Source: Candidatus Burkholderia humilis
Lineage (GTDB): Bacteria; Pseudomonadota; Gammaproteobacteria; Burkholderiales; Burkholderiaceae
Length of the DNA stretch: 51,180 bases
Direction of reading: 5' to 3'
NCBI GenBank assembly: GCA_001184405.1
Contig: LFMX01000035.1
Coordinates: forward strand, 1-51,180
Part shown: piece after piece, positions 19,133 to 29,079 of the stretch
Numbering within the stretch: the stretch's first letter is position 1
How the letters are laid out: each line of letters begins with the position of its first letter
Notes under the pieces: model-generated
Databases searched by the model: none
Seen by the model: only the letters and a program-made list of their open reading frames with translations
What the model was told of the DNA's origin: nothing
Made by a program: the position numbers and the translations under genes

Positions 19133-21340
19133 CGCACAGCGGCAAGTACAGCGTGAACGTCGAGCCCTCGCCTGGCGTGCTTTGGACGAAGATATCGCCG
19201 CCCGACTGCTTCGCGAATCCGAATACCTGTGACAAACCGAGCCCCGTTCCTTCGCCCGGCGGCTTGGTCGTAAAGAAGGGCTCGAAAATGGCCTCGATCT
19301 CTTCTTCCGCAATGCCCGTCCCCTCGTCTTCCACCGATACCGCAACGAATCGCCCCGTCAACGCACACGCGGAATCACGCTGCGGCATCTGCGCGGTTTC
19401 GCGGATACGAATGCATAGCCGCCCTTCGCGATTCATCGCATCGCACACATTCACGGCGATATTGACGATGGCCGTATCGAACTGATTGGAATCCGCATAC
19501 ACGCCGCACGCGTCTTCTTCCACGATATCGATCTCGATGCGCGGACCCGCGAGCGTGCCGATCATCTCACGCAGCGCGCGGATGTTCGCGCCCACATCGA
19601 AGCGAACCGGCGTGAGCATCGAGCGCCGTCCGAACGCGAGCAGCTGCCCGGTGAAACGCTTGCCGCGTTCGGCCGTGTTGGCGATCGCATCGATACAACG
19701 CGCCTTCTTCTGCGCGTCGATATCCGCTCTGCGCAGCAATTCCACCGATGTCTGAATCACATGCAGCAGGTTGTTGAAATCGTGCGCGACGTTGCCCGTC
19801 AGGCGGCCGACGACTTTTCCAGCTTCTGTGCCTGATGCAGCGCCGCTTCCGTCTTTCTGAGCGATGCCTGCACTTCGCGCGCGGCGCTCACGTCGCGGCC
19901 GGTCGCATAGATTTGCGCACCGCTTGATGCCGCCGCCCACGCGATCCATCGGCACAATCCATCGCGATGCCGACGCCGGATTTCGACCGCCGGCACGTTT
20001 TCATCGCGCGCGACAAAGAGCGCGGGCACGTCGTCCTCCATCACATACTCGTGAATGTGATGACCGATTACGCCTTCGGGTTCATGACCGAGCACATCGG
20101 CCACCGCAGGACTCGCGCGCCGGATGATGCCTTCATCGCTCAGCACGAGCAGCACATCGGGCGACGTCTTCCACAAGCGCTCGAGCTCTCTGGTACGTTC
20201 GTTGGCCCGCGCTTCCAGCGGGCGATTCAGTTGCTGCAGATTGCGTTCGATCGCCTTGCGGTCGGTCTGATCCAGCATGGTCCCGACGATACGAATGGCC
20301 TTGCCTTGCGTATCGCGGCTGAGATAACCGCGATCGCATACATCGACATAACGCCCGTCCGCGCGCTGAAAGCGGTATTCGAGCATGTACTTGCTGTCGG
20401 TTCCGCCGATGATCGCATCGAAGCGTTCGCGCACGCGCGCACGATCTTCCGGATGCATGCGTTCGAACCACCACGACGCCGATGTGCCGCACTTCTCCGA
20501 TGCATAGCCATAGCAGCGTTCGATCGCCTCGTTCCAGCACATGCGGTCACGATGCAAGTCCCAGTCCCAGATGGCGTCATCCGTCGCGCGCACGGCAAGT
20601 TCGAGGCACATTTCGGCTTCGCGCTGCAAGGTGACATCGCGCGACATGCACAGCATGCCGGTCACGCCGCCTTCGTCGTCATTGAGCGGCGTGAGCACGT
20701 TGTCCCAATAGCGCGGCGTTTCGCCGGGCAACTGACTTGCTGCCGTCGAAACGCGCCACGCGGCCATGCCGCGCCGTTTCGACTGCATCGCGCGCGGGGG
20801 CGCGCACGGCATCGGGAAGCAGATCGGCATATCATACCGAACGGCGAATCTTCGGCGACACCCAGCGCGGTGCAACCGGTGCGATTCATATGCGTGAGCA
20901 GGCCATCGGGCGAAATGACCTTGATACAGTCGATGCTCGCGTTAAGCATGTCGTTACGAATGCGCAATTCATCGCTCAAGCGAAGCTCGCGAGTCTTGCA
21001 CGCGTGGATATCGATTAATGTGCAGCGCCATGCGCCATGCGCCATGACCGTCAGGACAGGCATGCAGCATGAACCAGTGGTACGTCTCTTGCGCATGCGC
21101 GATGCGGCAATCCATGTCGAACGGACTCGCGGCGGACCGGAACGCGGCGAGCAGTTGGCCAGCGTCGTCCGGATGAATGTGTTGCGCAAGCCCGAACAGC
21201 TTCGCGTGCGTTGCTAGAAGCGTGCGCGCCAGACGGTTCGCTTCGATAAGCGCGCCTTTGGCGTTCACTTCAATGCAGGGAAATGGCACGACCTCCAGAT
21301 CGGCGCCCTGCGGTTCCTCTTCGTGAATGATCGAATTCAT
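19122..21340 (-). CDS. Multi-PAS sensor histidine kinase (interrupted)
   Basis: About 740 codons without transmembrane segments, so a cytoplasmic sensor. PAS-like units follow one another: PFPCIEVNAKGALIEANRLA; NDMLNASIDCIKVISPDGLL; WDWDLHRDRMCWNEAIERCY; SPDVLLVLSDEGIIRRASPA. The phospho-acceptor His is in NVAHDFNNLL, and the ATPase domain has an N-box (NIAVNVCDAMN), DEGTGIA and GTGLGLSQVFGF. Frameshifts lie near 21030, 20825 and 19803. Kinases of this type often end in a receiver domain; this one ends right after LYLPLCERS. No cognate regulator is adjacent. Confidence 0.83.
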
Positions 21341-21708
21341 ATCGGCGATTTCGCTAAGCAAAATTCAATTAGCGTGAGGAATAAAGTCGGCTTTGCCTTA
21401 GTGGGCTTCTGTGCGATAGGCCACATTTCTTAGGGCGCAAGAAGTCGCGTAACAAGCCCTCGTCAAAGGCTCGTCAACTATCTTCAAGATGCACGTTTCT
21501 GTCAACCGGCTTGCGGTTGCGAGTCGTGCGCGCGCCCCATTCGGGGCATTTTCGCTAGTCTGGACCGTTGGATAATAGTTCTTATTTGGTCAGCGCGGAT
21601 GAGCTGGCGCTAAGAAAAATGCTTGAATTTTCCTTAGGCATTTGGCTGAATTTCTTTAGCGATTTTTTTAGGGACGAAGCGGCGAGACCGCTTCGTCTGC
21701 TTCACGTC
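21341..21708. other. Gene-free stretch with hairpins between the kinase and acdS
   Basis: No gene is visible. It holds GCCCC/GGGGC with ATTTTC (21534-21552), terminator-like on the plus strand. A nested dyad covers 21607-21661: CGCTAAGAAA facing TTTCTTTAGCG, with AAATGC facing GCATTT inside. A strong hairpin lies at 21673-21697. GCGCTAAGAAA recurs at 23522-23532, in the other large gene-free stretch of this area. Confidence 0.5.
21673..21697 (-). terminator. Hairpin downstream of acdS
   Basis: GACGAAGCGG and CCGCTTCGTC form a perfect 10-bp stem with a 5-base loop, 12 bases after the acdS stop. On the minus strand no T-tract follows, so termination is plausible but not certain. Confidence 0.45.
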
Positions 21709-22725
21709 TTAGCCATTGCGAAAAATAAAGCTATACGCGCTTAGCCCGGGCACGCCGCCCAAATGCGCATACAGCACTTTCGATCCTTCCGGAAACTCGC
21801 CGTTGCGCACCATCTGAATCATGCCGTCTATAGACTTTCCTTCGTAGACCGGATCGGTCAACACGCCTTCCATGCGCGCACAAAGACGAGTGGCGTCGAG
21901 CGTGCCTTCGTTGAGCAAGCCGTATTCGGGGCCGCCGAATCGCGTATCGAGAATCACGTCGTCGCGCGTGATGTCCTGTCCCAGCTCGACGAGTTCCGCC
22001 GTATGCTTCGCGATGCGCGTGATCTGTTCATGCGTCTGCTCCGGTTTCGCCGATGCATCGATACCGATGACGCGCCGTGCTCTTCCATCCACCGCGAAGC
22101 CGACAACCATGCCCGCCTGCGTGCTGCCCGTCACCGAACACACGACGATGTAATCGAACTTGAAGCCGAGTTGCGCTTCCTGCTAACGCACTTCTTCCGC
22201 AAAGCCCACGAAACCGAGTCCGCCGAGCGGATGCTCGGGGCAACCCATCGGAATCGGAAACGGTTTTCCGCCTGCTTCGCGCACACTGTCCATCGCGTTC
22301 TACCAGCTTTTGCGTATGCCAATATCGAAGCCATCGGCGACGAGGCGCACATCCGCGCCCATCATGCGCGATAGCTGAATATTGCCGACGCGGTCATACA
22401 CCGCGTCCGAATAGTTGACCCAGTTCTCCTGCACGAGCACGCACTTCATGCCGAGATGCGCGGCCACGGCCGCGACCTGCCGCGTCTGATTCGACTGAAT
22501 GCCGCCGATCGATACCAGCGTGTCCGCGCCCTGCGCGATCGCTTCGGGAATCAGATATTCGAGCTTGCGCGTTTTGTTGCCGCCGAACGCAAGACCGCTG
22601 TTGCAGTCTTCGCGCTTCGCATACAACTCGACCTTGCCGCCGAGATACGCGCTCAGCCGTTTGAGCGGCACGATGGGCGTGGGGCCGAATGTCAGCGGAT
22701 AACGGGGAAAGCGTTGCAGGTTCAT
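21709..22725 (-). CDS. acdS: 1-aminocyclopropane-1-carboxylate (ACC) deaminase with two in-frame stops
   Basis: PLP enzyme that breaks the plant ethylene precursor ACC into 2-oxobutyrate and ammonia in the bacterial cytoplasm. The sequence [20 protein letters not shown] is the AcdS N-terminus. [11 protein letters not shown] carries the PLP lysine, and [18 protein letters not shown] ends the protein; length is 338 codons, the family norm. Two TAG codons interrupt the same frame: 22300-22302 (after DIGIRKSW) and 22183-22185 (between FAEEVR and [10 protein letters not shown]). No frameshift is present. If real, both must be lost to recover activity. The divergent Lrp-type gene is the usual AcdR regulator. 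Confidence 0.9.
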
Positions 22726-22872
22726 GATCGACGTCCTCGTGGAAGTGATTGAGGACAATCGTAGTGATTCTCACGCGATAAAGGGTTGCGAAATAAATCG
22801 CGCCTGCCTAATGTGAATGATTGATACGGTGACTTTACCTAATTTTCTTTTGCCTAAACCCATTTCTACGCA

Positions 22873-23361
22873 ATGAAAAACCCCGCTACGCGTCAGACCC
22901 GAATCGATATCGACCGCACCGATCACGCCATCCTGCGACAGCTTCAGCGCGATGCATCCATCTCCAACGTCGCGCTCGCCGCCAAGGTCAACCTGAGCAC
23001 GCCCGCGTGTTTGCGGCGCGTCGAACGATTGCGCGAAGCCGGGTCGAGCAGCGCGACGGTCGCGCGGATCAACCCCAAAGCGCTCGATGCCGGCATGCTC
23101 GTGCTGACCGGCGTCGTGCTCGATCGCTCGACGCCGGAGTCCTTCACCACATTCGAAAAGGCCGCGCAGAAAGTGCCGGGCTGCATGGAATGTCACGTCG
23201 TGACAGGCGAATTCGATTTCTTCATGCTGATTCGCACGCGCGACAGCGAGAGCTTCAATCGTCTGCATGCGGAGAAGCTGCTGTATCTGCCGGGCGGGCG
23301 TCAGATACGCACGTTCGTCGTGCTGCGCGAGATCATGTCGACGACCGCGTTTCCCATTTAG
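22873..23361 (+). CDS. acdR: Lrp/AsnC-family regulator, AcdR-like
   Basis: Intact 162-residue Lrp/AsnC protein: N-terminal HTH (DRTDHAILRQLQRDASISNV, then NLSTPACLRRVERLREAGSS) and a C-terminal RAM-type ligand domain (MECHVVTGEFDFFMLIRTRD). In rhizobacteria AcdR is divergent from acdS and activates it in the presence of ACC; the same layout is seen here across a 147-base gap. The stretch after the HTH, GSSSATVARINPKALD, is slightly unusual. The regulator is intact while its target is not. Confidence 0.85.
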   Translation: MKNPATRQTRIDIDRTDHAILRQLQRDASISNVALAAKVNLSTPACLRRVERLREAGSSSATVARINPKALDAGMLVLTGVVLDRSTPESFTTFEKAAQKVPGCMECHVVTGEFDFFMLIRTRDSESFNRLHAEKLLYLPGGRQIRTFVVLREIMSTTAFPI

Positions 23362-23696
23362 TTCGGATGCCATACTAACATCAACAATTTGTTTGTTCCA
23401 ATATGTGAAGAATCGATCGTCCAAATAGCATGACTATTTGCTGGCAAATCATCGGGAAAACGCTAATCGAATCGTCCAAAGTCCGTGCATATAGTTTGTC
23501 TATTCGATTTTTTTACACTGCGCGCTAAGAAATCCGAAGTTTGGAAAACCGCATTCTTAAGCGCAAAAAAACGGCCTTAAGCAAAGAACTAAAACATTCT
23601 TAGAAAACGTAAAGCGGCTGCAATCCATTTATCAGGTCTCACCCACTATCTGAATCTGAACGCGATCGACCAACGAAGGAAAGAACGGAGGAAGAC
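23362..23696. promoter_or_regulatory. AT-rich control region of the sugar ABC operon
   Basis: No gene is visible. The region is AT-rich and holds repeated CTTA-type words: GCATTCTTAAGCGCAAA (23551-23567), CCTTAAGCAAAG (23574-23585) and CATTCTTAGAAAAC (23595-23608). These may be operator copies for the GntR regulator at the operon's 3' end. GGAGGAAGAC precedes ATG 23697. Confidence 0.45.
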
Positions 23697-24787
23697 ATGG
23701 CGCAAAATCAGGACGATGACGTGAAGAACAAAGGCAATCTGATCAACTCAGGCCGGCGCGGTTTGATGCAAGGCGCGGGGCTTGGAGCTGCGCTTTCCCT
23801 GCTCGGCGGCACAAGCGGCTTGATCTCGAGCGCGCAAGCAGCCGAAGCCGCCTTTCCGCAACACAAGAAATGGAAGATCGTGTTCGTCAATCACGTAACG
23901 ACGAACCCATTCTTCGTGCCAACGCAATACGGCATTCAGGACGCGTGTTCGCTCTTCGGCATGAACTATCAGTGGACCGGTTCCGCCACGTCCGATGCAG
24001 GCGAAATGGTGCGCGCGGTGAACTCCGCGATCGCTGCGAAAGCCGATGCCATCGCGGTGCCGATCGTCGATCCGAACGCGTTCGACAAGCCCATTCAAGC
24101 CGCGCTCGATGCGGGCATTCCTGTCTTCGCCTATAACGCCGATGCGCCGCGCGGCAAGAGCAATCCGCGGCTCGCGTATATCGGGCAGGACCTGTATCTG
24201 TCGGGCTATCAGATGGGCGAGCGCATCGCGAGTCTGATCGATAGCGGCCTGGTGGCGCTCTTCATTGCGACGCCGGGTCAGTTGAACATTCAGCCGCGTC
24301 TCGATGGCGCAAGCGACGCCATCAAGAAGTCCGGCAAGAAGATCGATGTGCAGACTGTCGCCACAAGCGCGACCGTCAACGAGGAACTGTCGAAGATCAA
24401 GTCGTTCTATCTCGGCCATCAGGACCTCAAAGGCATGTTCGCCGTCGATGGGCAGCACGCAAGGCGGCGCGCAAGTGATGAAGGAATCGAACCTGCCTTC
24501 GAAGGGCGTGCATGGCGGTGGCTTCGATCTGTTGCCGCAGACCATCCAGCTCATCCACGAGGGCTTCCTCGATTTCACCATCGATCAGCAGCCGTACGTG
24601 CAGGGCTTTTATACCGTGATGGAAGCATTCACGTTCCTGGCATCGGGCAGACTTGTGGGGCCGGCGAATATCAACACGGGGCTGAAGTTCGTGACGAAGT
24701 CGACCGTCGAGCCGTACCTCAATACGTCGACGCGTTATGAAGGCAAAACCACCAAGCCGCAAATCGTGCCGATGAGCGGCGCGATAA
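23697..24787 (+). CDS. Sugar ABC transporter substrate-binding protein (frameshifted)
   Basis: Periplasmic binding protein of the ribose-type family, about 360 residues. ATG 23697 has GGAGGAAG before it. The N-terminus NSGRRGLMQGAGLGAALSLL looks like a twin-arginine signal, cleaved near AQAAEA. The mature part reads WKIVFVNHVTTNPFFVPTQY, PIVDPNAFDKPIQAALDAGI, QLNIQPRLDGASDAIKKSGK. A frameshift near 24455 follows KGMFAVDG and resumes GGAQVMKESNLPSKGVHGGG. The C-terminus (PQIVPMSGAI) is near 24780, but the exact stop is unclear. First gene of a four-gene operon. Confidence 0.85.
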
Positions 24788-24802
24788 AGTCACGACGTCT
24801 GC

Positions 24803-25814
24803 ATGAATACCGTCAACGAACCTCGCAAAACGGAAGCGCCCGCGCGGCTTACCAGCCCGCGCGGGGCTTTACTGTCCAACTGGGCGGCGGAGCTGCGCAT
24901 TCTGCTCGTCGCGCTGCTGCTCGCGGCGTATTTTCAGATCCTCAACCACGACTTCCCGCTCAGCAACGCGAGCCTCGTGAATCTGTCGCAGTTCATCGCG
25001 CCGGTGGCGATCATCGCGTTCGGCGAGACCATGCTGATGATCGGCGGCGATATCGATCTCTCGGCCGGCATGGTGTTCGCGTTCGTGCTGTTCATGATGG
25101 TCTTCGCCAACGATGCGGGCGCACCCATGTGGCTCGCGGTCATCGCGGGACTCGTGGCGGCGGCGATCATCGGCTTCGTGAATGGCGCGGTCACGGTGTA
25201 TCTGCGCTTGCCTTCGTTCGTCACGACGCTCGGCACGCTCTTTCTGATCAACGGCATCACGCTGACCGTATCGCGCGGCACGCCGGTCGCCACGCCCGGC
25301 TCGCCCGGCTTCGCGGCAGTGATGGGCGCATGGAGTTATAGCGAGATCATCTGGACGCTCGCGCTCGCTTATGTGATGCACGTGCTCTTGCGTCACACGC
25401 GCTGGGGCTTGCATACGCAGGCCGCGGGCGCGAACGCGCTCGGCGCGAGCGAAGCGGGCATCCGCGTGAACAAGCTGCGTCTCGGGAACTTCGTGCTCGC
25501 TGCGGGGCTGGCGGGGCTGGCCGGCATTCTCGAAGGCTTTCGCATCACATCGATCGATCCGCAAGCGGGCGGCATATCAGATCATGTTTCTTGCGGGCGC
25601 GGCGGCGGTGATCGGCGGCACGCCGTTGACGGGCGGCTCGGGCACCATCGTCGGCGGTTTGATCGGCGCGGCGGTGCTCGGCATTTTGAACGATGGCTTT
25701 ACGCTCATCGGTATCAACGCCTTTACGTTCAACATCATTCTGGGTGCAGCCATTCTTGCGGCGATGATCTTCAATATCCATATCGGACGCATTCGCCGCA
25801 AGGGAGGCAAATGA
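24803..25814 (+). CDS. Sugar ABC transporter permease, RbsC-like (frameshifted)
   Basis: Inner-membrane permease of about 337 residues. ATG 24803 begins MNTVNEPRKTEAPARLTSPR. Multiple membrane helices and family hallmarks are present: GETMLMIGGDIDLSAGMVFA, YLRLPSFVTTLGTLFLINGI, THTQAAGANALGASEAGIRV-like loop. One frameshift near 25577 separates SIDPQAGGI from YQIMFLAGAAAVIGGTPLTG. The stop (25812-25814) overlaps the ATG of the ATPase gene (ATGA). Confidence 0.87.
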
Positions 25815-26604
25815 TGGCCGAAGCACTCTCACCACCACCGCGACTGGTCTTGCGCTGCGTGGCGACAACATCGTCAAGCGCTTTGGCGCAGTGACTGCGC
25901 TGGACGGTATATCGCTCACGCTGGGTCAAGGCGAAATTCTCGGCATTCTCGGCGATAACGGCGCGGGCAAGTCCACGCTCGTCAAGATTCTCACCGGCTT
26001 TCATCAGCAGACGAGCGGCACGTTGCACGTGCACGGCGACGAGACCTTGCTGCGCTCCGTCGATCATGCGCGGTCGCTCGGTATCGAATGCGTGTATCAG
26101 GGACCTGGCGCTGGCCAATTCGCTGTCGACCTATCACAACATGTTTTTGAATCGCGAGATCGTGCGGCGCGGGCCGTTCCGTCTCGTCGATCATAAGCAG
26201 ATGCGCGAACGCGCGGCGCAATTGCTCGATGATATCGGCGTGCATGCGCCTTCAGTCGATCTGCCGGTGGAGCGTCTTTCAGGTGGTCAGCGTCAGGCAA
26301 TTGCGGTTGCGCGCGCGGTCAATTCGAATGCGCGCATCCTGTTGCTCGATGAACCGCTCGCCGCGATGGGCGCGCGCGAAGCGGCGCTCATCATCGATCT
26401 CGTGTTGCGGTTGAAGGAGAAAGGCGGCCTGTCGATCATCATGACCATGCACAACTATGCGCAGACGCTCGACATTGCCGATCGCATCATGCTGATGCAG
26501 CGCGGACGCGTGATGAACAACGCAGCGCGAATACCTCTGTGGCGGAGTTGATGGATATCGTGCGACGTGAATATCGGGCGATGCGCGCGACTACCGCACA
26601 ATAA
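25811..26604 (+). CDS. Sugar ABC transporter ATP-binding protein, single domain (interrupted)
   Basis: One-domain ATPase of about 264 codons, unlike the two-domain RbsA type at 31.6-33.2 kb. Seen: Walker A GDNGAGKSTL, signature LSGGQRQAIAVARA, Walker B ILLLDEP, and the H-loop-like MTMHNY. Frameshifts lie near 25865, 26103 and 26525; the C-terminus VAELMDIVRREYRAM is recovered in the last frame, ending TAA 26602-26604. It works with the two preceding genes. Confidence 0.83.
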
Positions 26605-26635
26605 ACGTTTCAGCGGTGACCTCTTCAAAACAAAC

Positions 26636-27360
26636 ATGGATTACCGCAATCCCACGCAACGCAAGAGCATGCACGGGCGCATCGTGCAGGAGCTCGGCAA
26701 GCAGATCGTGAGCGGCGTGTTTGCGCCGGGCCAGCGTCTGCCCGCCGAGCCCACGCTCTGCGAAACCTATGGCGTGAGCTGTCCCGTGTTGCGCGAAGCG
26801 ACGCGCGTGCTCGTGGCAAAGGGACTCGTCGTATCGAAACCGCGCGTGGGCAGCGTCGTGCGCGCGCGTGACGAATGGCACATGCTCGATCCCGATGTGC
26901 TCGTGTGGACCGTCATCAATCTTCCTGAAGGCGCGTTCTTTCAATCGCTGAGACGGTACGGCAGATCATCGAGCCGGCTGCTGCGGCGCTTGCCGCGATC
27001 AATGCAACCGATGACGACATCGCACGCATCGGCGCCGCGTATGCGCGCATGGAAGACACGCAAACCGCCGATGCGCTGCTTGAACCCGACCTCGCGTTTC
27101 ATCGCGCGATTCTGGCGACCACGTATAACGACATGCTCGCGTATATCGGCAATATGCCGTCGCTTGCGCTGAGCGAGTCGATCAAGCTGACGAGCCGGCA
27201 TCCGAACACGCATGCGCTTTCCTTGCCGCGTCATAAGGCGATCTACACGGCGATCGCGCATCACGATGCGCTGGCTGCGCGTCAGGCGAGCGTTGTTCAA
27301 CTCGACAACGCACGCGCCGATGCGAACTCGATCCTCGGCGGTTCCGCGCTGGAAAGATAG
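26636..27360 (+). CDS. GntR/FadR-family regulator (frameshifted)
   Basis: N-terminal winged HTH (IVQELGKQIVSGVFAPGQRL, then LREATRVLVAKGLVVSKPRV) and a C-terminal FCD ligand domain with metal-ligand-type residues in EPDLAFHRAIL and LPRHKAIYTAIAHHD. A frameshift near 26950 separates EGAFFQSL from the FCD start. ATG 26636 is 31 bases after the ATPase stop, so it is the last gene of the sugar ABC operon and probably its repressor, acting in the 23.4-23.7 kb region. The sugar is unknown. Confidence 0.83.
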
Positions 27361-27478
27361 GTACTTTTTCCGGCTTCATCTTCACCACGACGCATTGATG
27401 TCGATGAGCGACACAGCCGCGCACGTCGCAAAGATTCGTGATACCTTACAGCCCGTTCATCGTATTTGCGATGAACAC

Positions 27479-27640
27479 GTTCTCGGGGCGAGGTGCAATC
27501 CCCACCGGCGGTAATCGTCTTGCAAATGCCTTTGCAAACGTAGCCCGCGAGCGCTTGCTTGTTGCGTATGTCGCAATCGGCAAGATCAGCAGACCCGGTT
27601 GAATTCCGGGGCCGACGGTATAGTCCGGATGAAAGAGAAC
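27479..27640 (+). promoter_or_regulatory. FMN riboswitch (RFN element)
   Basis: All conserved blocks are visible: GTTCTCGGGGCGAGGTGCAA, CCCCACCGGCGGTAAT, AGCCCGCGAGCGC, AAGATCAGCAGACCCGGT, then CCGGGGCCGACGGTATAG and GGATGAAAGAGAAC. P1 pairs GTTCTC with GAGAAC. It binds FMN and switches off riboflavin synthesis or transport genes; here it controls the lumazine synthase gene downstream. Confidence 0.95.
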
Positions 27641-27692
27641 AGGACGGCGCACGCTTCGCCACGCGTTTTCGCGTGCGAAGTCGCGCCGTCCT
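27641..27692 (+). terminator. Long hairpin behind the FMN riboswitch (expression platform)
   Basis: AGGACGGCGC pairs with GCGCCGTCCT, enclosing a second stem CGCTTCGC..GCGTGCGAAG around ACGCGTTTTCGCGT. It starts directly after the aptamer and ends about 30 bases before the start codon. It may be the terminator or the ribosome-site-sequestering part of the switch. Confidence 0.6.
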
Positions 27693-27723
27693 TCGCCCTG
27701 TTCACACAAACAGGCTGAAGTCC

Positions 27724-28224
27724 ATGAACATGTCCAATTCAATCGAAGCACAGGCAGTCAACGCTGCGGGTTCCCATCGTCCGCGTATCGCATTCGTGCA
27801 GGCGTGCTGGCATCGCGATATCGTCGATCAATGCAGGACCGCGTTCATCGAAGCGATGGTCGCCCAGCACGGTTACGCGAAAGAAGATATCGATCTGTTC
27901 GAAGTGCCCGGCGCGTTCGAGATTGCGCTGCATGCCAAGCGCCTTGCGCAAAGCGGGCGTTATGCGGGAATCGTGGCGGCGGGTCTGGTAGTCGATGGCG
28001 GGATTTATCGCCACATGAGTTCGTGGCGACCGGTCATCAATGGCTTGATGCAGGTGCAGCTCGAAACGGGCACGCCGGTGTTTTCGGCCGTGCTCACGCC
28101 GCATCATTTCCACGGCGGCGCGGAGCATGTCGGCTTCTTCCGTGAACACTTTCTCGTGAAGGGCGCGGAAGCGGCGCATGCGTGTGCATCGACGGTCGGC
28201 AAGCTGAGCGCGTTGCCGGTTTGA
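27724..28224 (+). CDS. ribH: 6,7-dimethyl-8-ribityllumazine synthase, type II
   Basis: Intact, 166 residues. It joins 5-amino-6-ribitylaminouracil with dihydroxybutanone phosphate, the penultimate step of riboflavin synthesis. Sequence marks: RIAFVQACWHRDIVDQCRTA, VPGAFEIALHAKRL, AAGLVVDGGIYRHMSSWRPV, VFSAVLTPHHFH. This resembles the RibH2 type of Brucella and rhizobia, a decameric form, not the icosahedral housekeeping enzyme. ATG 27724 is used; ATG 27730 is also possible. The FMN riboswitch upstream fits regulation of a second, stress- or host-related copy. Confidence 0.9.
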   Translation: MNMSNSIEAQAVNAAGSHRPRIAFVQACWHRDIVDQCRTAFIEAMVAQHGYAKEDIDLFEVPGAFEIALHAKRLAQSGRYAGIVAAGLVVDGGIYRHMSSWRPVINGLMQVQLETGTPVFSAVLTPHHFHGGAEHVGFFREHFLVKGAEAAHACASTVGKLSALPV

Positions 28225-28230
28225 GTTTTG

Positions 28231-28258
28231 TTGGCGGGCTTTTGATCGAGCCCGCCAA
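28231..28258. terminator. Hairpin between ribH and the convergent SDR gene
   Basis: TTGGCGGGCT and AGCCCGCCAA form a perfect 10-bp stem with an 8-base loop in the short gap between two convergent genes. It can serve both strands, although T-tracts are weak. Confidence 0.6.
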
Positions 28259-28264
28259 TCACGC

Positions 28265-29059
28265 TTACGACATGAACATGCCGCCATCCACGTTCACGGT
28301 TTGACCCGTGATATACGCGGCATCGTCCGATGCAAGGAACGTCACGAGGCCCGCGACATCGCCGCCATTGCCTGCGCGCTTCATCGGAATGTTGGCCACC
28401 CACTCGGCCATCAGTTCGCCGGGTTTGTAATCGCCAAGCAGCTTGCCCCACGCTTCGTCGTTATACGACCACATATCCGTCGTGATGATGCCCGGACAAA
28501 ACACGTTCACGGTAATGCCGGTCGGCGCGAGTTCCTTCGCAAGACTCTGCGTAATGCCGAGCACGCCGAATTTGCTCGCGGCATAGTGCGGCGTGTAGAC
28601 GAAACCCTGACGCGCCTGACCCGATGCGGTGTTGATCAAGCGCCCCCCGTCTTGCCCGCGCGCAACATGCGTTTGGCCACTTCCTGACATCACAAAAACA
28701 CGCCTTTGGTGTTCACGGCCATCACCTTGTCCCACTCGCTTTCGGTGAGATCGAGCAGCTTCGCAATGTTGATGACGCCCGCGTTCTGCACGGACACATC
28801 CACTTCGCCGAGCTTGCTCGCGACTTCCTCGTATAGCGCGACGACCGCGTTCTTATCGGTCACATCCATTTCGACGGAAGCGCATCGAGCCCGATTCACG
28901 CATATGCGCGGCGGCATCGTGGACGCTCTTTTCGTTCGCGGTCACGCAGACCCTCGCGCCTTCCTGCGCGAATCGTTCTGCAATGGCGAGACCGATGCCA
29001 CGGCTGCCGCCCGTTACGACCGCCACCTTGTTTTCGAAGCGCTTCAAATTCTGAGCCAC
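28265..29059 (-). CDS. SDR family dehydrogenase, last gene of the polyol operon (interrupted)
   Basis: NAD(P)-dependent SDR of about 264 codons. GTG 29059 lies eight bases after GGAG and gives [20 protein letters not shown]. Seen: [18 protein letters not shown], ending [14 protein letters not shown]. Lesions: frameshift near 28880, in-frame TGA at 28690-28692 (VFL before CQEVAKRM), frameshift near 28655. It starts 21 bases after the kinase gene and is probably a polyol or sugar dehydrogenase of the pathway; the exact substrate is not known. Confidence 0.83.
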
Positions 29060-29079
29060 GTCATATTCTCCAGTAAGCG

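Noticed and set aside
19967..21217. A 416-codon plus-strand open frame
   Set aside because: Antisense to the PAS histidine kinase; no motif of its own.
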